Positions 60,128-64,000 of a stretch of DNA of 64,000 nt are shown here, piece by piece (the stretch's first letter is position 1; every line of letters begins with the position of its first letter). The notes below the pieces were generated by a model that was not told the DNA's origin, made no database searches, and saw only the letters and a program-made list of their open reading frames with translations. Made by a program: the position numbers and the translations under genes. This stretch comes from Pinus tabuliformis (Eukaryota > Streptophyta > Pinopsida > Pinales > Pinaceae), in contig CM062817.1 in NCBI GenBank assembly GCA_031772625.1, forward strand, positions 887,454,184 to 887,518,183, written 5' to 3'.

Positions 60128-61451
60128 TGTTGAGAAATCTAGGGCATTAGTGTCAGATGATTTCTCTTTCATTAGTAGCTACTTGTGAATGTTTTTTACT
60201 TCTTTAGATTAGATTATTAGTGTTCTTCTTCATCAAACAATAACCAATGCATGAACATAAATAGACAAGAGACACAACATGTAGGCATGAGCCAAGGCCA
60301 AAACCTCTCATTATTTGAGAGGAAAACCTGCACAAATTCTTCTTATAGAGATTCCAATTGACGAATACAAATACCAAGACCCTTGACCTAATAGCCACTC
60401 CAAGACTAAGACACACGTCTTCTTTGACATTCAACCTTCTCCTTCTTGGTTCCTATTCCTCTTCGACCTTCTGAGCAATGAGACATTGTCACCATCGAAA
60501 TCTTATCACTATCTTCACATCGTGATCTCCTTTTGTAAGACCTCCTCATTATCATATGGCCGAGACCTCACTTCTATGATGGCACCGAGTTCTTATTTAG
60601 ATAGCACCCAAACTCAATCTTCAGATTACCGAGCTATAGTTTCCTTTTAGCATCAAATTATAATATATATCTATACTTGTCCAAACTGTGTAGCACAAAG
60701 ATTCTTGCTGTCACTGTGATTGTAGAGGGTTCTGAATTTCCTTGATACCACCGAACTGTAGTATCTCCATTGGATTGTGATTCCTTGTTAGAACATCGAA
60801 ACTTCATCTCTGACATGGTCATTTTCCTCACTGCTTTCATTCTCCTGAAATTACAGTGACATCCGAATTCCTTGACTGTTGTACCCTAGTCCAAGCTTCT
60901 TATCTGATCTTTCTGTGTTGTAGCTTGACATCCAAACTCTTCCATAGCAATGGATCACCAAAACAAAGAATCCACACCTTTTCTGTTCACCGAAATCTCA
61001 TAGTGATGCGAAGTTACTTCACTATATTTATGCAATGAGCATAGCCTCTTATATATAGTTGTTTGTCCATATATTAGGCCGACATTACCATTCAAATAGA
61101 TGTGTCATTTTAAGTGAGTCGACATAAGTTGTTATTTAATTCATCTTGCAGGTCGACATTAAGAGGACTGTGCTTGTCTTTTTGGAGGGCTATTTAAATT
61201 TTAGACATAGACATAGACTCATATACATTTTACATATGCTCAAGAAGAGCTCTTTATACATGACATTGACTCTTTGACTTAATGATAAATCCTAAAGCTC
61301 TCAATGGGAGCCACTAACAAATAAAACCTCTTGCTCATGAAATCCGTGAAGCAAGGCATACAAAAATAATTTTATTTCCTTTATTACATCATTTACAAAA
61401 GTCACAATTACATGTCATTATGAAGACCGAACCTAGTTACATTTTACAACA
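60128..61451 (-). repeat. 5' LTR of the old element, uninterrupted
   Basis: 1324 bp. It shows the empty hAT target, gaacataaatagac, near 60.25 kb, which confirms the 8-bp TSD of the hAT in the other LTR. The last bases, acattttacaaca, match the partner's end. Confidence 0.87.
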
Positions 61452-61467
61452 AAACCAACTTTACAGT

Positions 61468-61746
61468 ATGACTCATACACATGTAGCTAAAAGAAAAAAT
61501 AGGGATCCAAAACCCAAGAAAACTGATGCCTCGCCACTGGTGGCAAGTTCCCTTGTAAGACTACAACTACGTTTAGAAGTAGTAGCTTTATATATGAAAA
61601 AAACTCGCGGTGACGATGAGGCCGATGAGGAGAAGCAAAAGCGCCAAAGGTGGGTAACACCCTTCGGGTACATGAGTTCTCAAGGGTTTCTCGTACTATA
61701 TGTAAATATATTAAGAATTAGTATTAAAAATTTTATTATTGTTTGA
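61468..61746 (+). CDS. Unrecognised short open frame, 92 residues
   Basis: The first ATG outside the LTR is at 61468. The predicted protein is basic and charged, with KRKNRDPKPKKTDASP near the start and KKTRGDDEADEEKQKRQRW in the middle. No domain is recognised and there is no clear promoter. It lies between the old LTR element and a Copia fragment. It may be a gene fragment or chance. Low confidence that it is real. Confidence 0.15.
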   Translation: MTHTHVAKRKNRDPKPKKTDASPLVASSLVRLQLRLEVVALYMKKTRGDDEADEEKQKRQRWVTPFGYMSSQGFLVLYVNILRISIKNFIIV

Positions 61747-61796
61747 TTATTATTCAAGTACTAATTTTTTTTCCTTATTTAATAAACAATGTGATT

Positions 61797-62877
61797 AAAA
61801 TGTGATACACATAAACCTCTGTGGTCCAATGCAAACCCAGTCAATAGGAGGACATTTTTATTTTCTAACCTTTATTGATGATTTCAATAGAATGACACTG
61901 GTCTTCTTCATCAAAAACATATCTGATACAATTGGAAATTTCAAGCAATTCAAAGCCATGGCAGAGAAGCAAAGTGACAAGCAAATTTAAGTATTAAGAT
62001 CAGATTGAGGAGGTGAATATCATTCCAAAGATTTTGCAACATATCATAGGGATGAAGGTATTATGAGGCAATTTACGACAAGGTACACTTCACAATGAAA
62101 TGGAGTAGAAGAAAGGAAAAATTAGACCATCATGGATATGGCAAGAAGCATGTTGAAGGCAAAGAATTTGTCAAATAAGTATTGAGCAGACACAATAGTA
62201 TGTTCAATGTCTATTTTGAACAGATCTCCAACCAAAAGTGTCAAAGACAAAGTTCTTTTGGAAGCCTTGGAGTCGTGAAAAGACAAGTGTGTGAGGATCT
62301 TTGGTTGTGCAGACTTTGGCTGTGTAGACTATGCACATGTTCCAAAAGAATTGAGGAGAAATTTGAATGACAAAAGTGAAAAATGCAAATTTGTTGGATA
62401 TAGTGAAGAATCCAAGGCTTACAAATTATACAATCCTATCACCAAGAAAACCATTATTTCAAGATACAAAATGATCAAGAGGAAGGGACAGACAAGAATC
62501 AAATTTCTCCACATGCAAATGAACCAGGTGATGCAACAAAAGTGGAACAATCAAGACAAGGATTGACATGCCTATAAGTTCTAGCAGAAGATGCAAACCA
62601 AGGAAGACAGAATGTGCACAGTCCATCCTCAAGCAACAAATACGAATCCACCATTCCACAAAAAGCAAGAAGTTTGAGAGAGATTTATGAACTAGATTTT
62701 GAAAAAGTAAATCTTGCTTTACTATCTTGTCAGCGAACACATTTTTAAGAAGCAATGAAAAATAAAGAATGGGTTGAAGCTACGAATGAAGAAATTGCAA
62801 CCATAGAGAGGAATGTTACATGGAGTTGTATAGATCTACTAGAAGGAAAACCAAACATTGGAGTTAAATGGGTCTAT
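61797..62877 (+). mobile_element. Copia fragment, integrase to start of reverse transcriptase
   Basis: The region reads as a Copia integrase (HINLCGPMQTQSIGGHFYFL near the start, then FIDDF), the integrase C-terminal region (ELRRNLNDKSEKCKFVGYSE, 62.35-62.45 kb) and the first part of the reverse transcriptase (62.75-62.87 kb). It resembles the array's family in order and wording but is clearly diverged. No LTRs belong to it. It is broken, with roughly five to ten breaks, and its right side is cut at 62877 by the LTR of another element. Confidence 0.8.
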
Positions 62878-63675
62878 TGTTGACATTTTCAGATTTTCTA
62901 GCATCCGAAGATATTCCCACATGCCTAAGTTAGATTAAAAGAATTATGAAGAACTAAAACAAAATTTGATTTTTGAATGATAAGTTGACCTAGAAAAGTC
63001 AAGTTGGCCCAAGAGGGTGAAGGGATGTGTCCCTTGCGTTATTTCACCCCATTCGACTAGTATATAGAGATGATGTGACATTTCATTTTATCCACCAACA
63101 AAGAGCAAGTCTAAGCATGAAGAAGTCTATTTTGGAGATCATCTTTCTATCTCTCTCTTGGCCACACATTTGAATGAGTCTTTGACCAAGTTCATGGAAG
63201 AGTTTGACCAACATTCTTGGATGGTCACACTTGTGAACAGAAGGATGAATTTGACCGCAAGAAGATTGTCCAAGCCAACTTAACCAGTGTTGAATTTCTG
63301 ATTTTTTTGCTGGTTTGACCAGCATTGACTTACTGAAAATTGACTAGGTTTGACTAGTATTTTGACTTGTATTATTGGCGCAAATTTCTGGACAAAATCA
63401 TTGATTTTGTAAACCTTGCTGAAGAATAATTTCTCTTACTGAAAAGTTGTTGGGTTTTCTCCCCAGTTTGGGTTTCCCAGGGTAAAATTTGTTGTCTCTA
63501 TTGTGCATAGTTGTCTTTCGATGATCTTTATTGTTTTGTTGCATTCAATGTTGAGATTTTCTTAAGTGTAATTATTCAATGATAGTAGTGGAATACACAC
63601 TGGTTGGAAATCACTAGGAAGTAATTTCCTGGCAGAAAATCATATTCTATTGTATATCTTGTATAAAATTCAACA
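62878..63675 (+). repeat. Probable 5' LTR of the edge Copia
   Basis: The start is clear from the abrupt break in the older Copia fragment. The end at CAACA (63671-63675) is inferred from the inverted terminal bases. The following TGGGTTTAACGC is only a weak primer-binding-site match, so the end is uncertain. Confidence 0.45.
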
Positions 63676-64000
63676 TGGGTTTAACGCATTATTGATTGAT
63701 CAACCATTGAAGTTAGCCTAAGAGAGAAGTCTTCAGTGGCTTGGTTTTGAGATCTCGTCAAAATTTCACCAAGTATTAGATTTGAAGACAAGTTAGATGG
63801 TGCCATCAACTTCAAATCTTGGAAGACAAGGATGCTCCTTATCTTGGAAGAGAATGAGCTACAAGATCATGTGGAAAAAGTCTCCAAAGCTAGAGGGAGT
63901 TGAAGAGAAAGCCAAGTATAAGAAGAATGACACCAAGGTGAAAAGAATCTTGGTAGATTCCATGAAGGATCACTTGATTCCTCATGTTGCTACATTGAAG
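62878..64000 (+). mobile_element. 5' part of another Copia element, runs off the edge
   Basis: A new LTR begins TGTTGACATTTTCAG at 62878, inside the reverse-transcriptase part of the older Copia fragment. A TATA-like tatatagag lies near 63060. The best LTR end is CAACA at about 63675, giving about 798 bp with TGTTGA...TTCAACA inverted termini. From about 63.78 kb a gag-like start can be read (DGAINFKSWKTRML, LEENELQDHV), typical of Copia gag N-termini. The 3' side is outside the window, so completeness and age cannot be judged. Confidence 0.72.

Larger units (their letters stand above)
52220..61451 (-). mobile_element. Old LTR retrotransposon with reduced internal region
   Basis: Paired LTRs (52220-57102, split by a hAT, and 60128-61451) run TG...CA. 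On the minus strand the primer-binding site TGGTATCAGAGC (60116-60127) abuts the right LTR, and the polypurine tract AAGAGGGAG lies beside the left LTR. The flanks aaccc and aaacc are an imperfect 5-bp TSD. The internal region is only about 3.0 kb. A Copia-type gag knuckle can be recognised near 58.92-58.97 kb (minus, CYGCKDYEHY), about the right distance from the primer site. No convincing integrase or reverse transcriptase was found. LTR divergence is about 7-8% by eye plus indels, so it is millions of years old. It is heavily broken. Confidence 0.82.

Overview
This window is nuclear DNA from a plant, most likely a seed plant with a large, repeat-rich genome. A gymnosperm would fit the LINE with a DUF4283 ORF1 and an RNase H tail, the low gene density and the many Copia and hAT elements, but this is inference and no species can be named. 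I found no intact host gene, no rRNA or tRNA gene and no CRISPR. Almost everything that can be recognised is transposable-element sequence, in nested layers.

Layout: (1) 0-0.9 kb is AT-rich, with a small foldback. (2) About 0.9-6.7 kb is a decayed L1-type LINE: ORF1 with DUF4283 and a zinc knuckle, then ORF2 with endonuclease, reverse transcriptase, zf-RVT and RNase H. Unassigned sequence follows to 9.9 kb. (3) 10.0-15.3 kb is a very young, minus-strand Copia element with identical 174-bp LTRs and a 5-bp target-site duplication (TSD), inserted in a short local tandem repeat. (4) 16.0-21.5 kb holds a decayed hAT transposon, a candidate tRNA-derived SINE and a second, internally deleted copy of the same hAT. 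(5) 22.3-29.4 kb is an older Copia with unusual TA...TA LTR ends, interrupted by a 1.36-kb non-autonomous hAT with a perfect 8-bp TSD. A second non-autonomous hAT lies at 30.2-31.4 kb, and the two share an inverted internal module. (6) 33.5-50.8 kb is the centrepiece: three Tnt1-like Copia units in head-to-tail tandem sharing LTRs (LTR-I-LTR-I-LTR-I-LTR, period 5433 bp). One 5-bp TSD flanks the whole 17.35-kb array. (7) 52.2-61.5 kb is an old minus-strand LTR element whose left LTR is split by a 3.54-kb hAT with an 8-bp TSD. (8) 61.8-62.9 kb is a Copia integrase-region fragment cut by the 5' LTR of another Copia element that runs off the right edge.

The window therefore records several waves of activity. 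The LINE, the first hAT pair and the split LTR element look old. The Copia at 22 kb has about 3.6% LTR divergence. The tandem array and the 10-kb Copia look very recent. No cooperating gene system or non-transposon novelty was found. The best candidate for an unusual structure is the shared-LTR tandem array; it may be a real recombination product or an assembly artefact, and a spanning read would decide. Coding parts of LTR elements are treated as fossils and described by region only.
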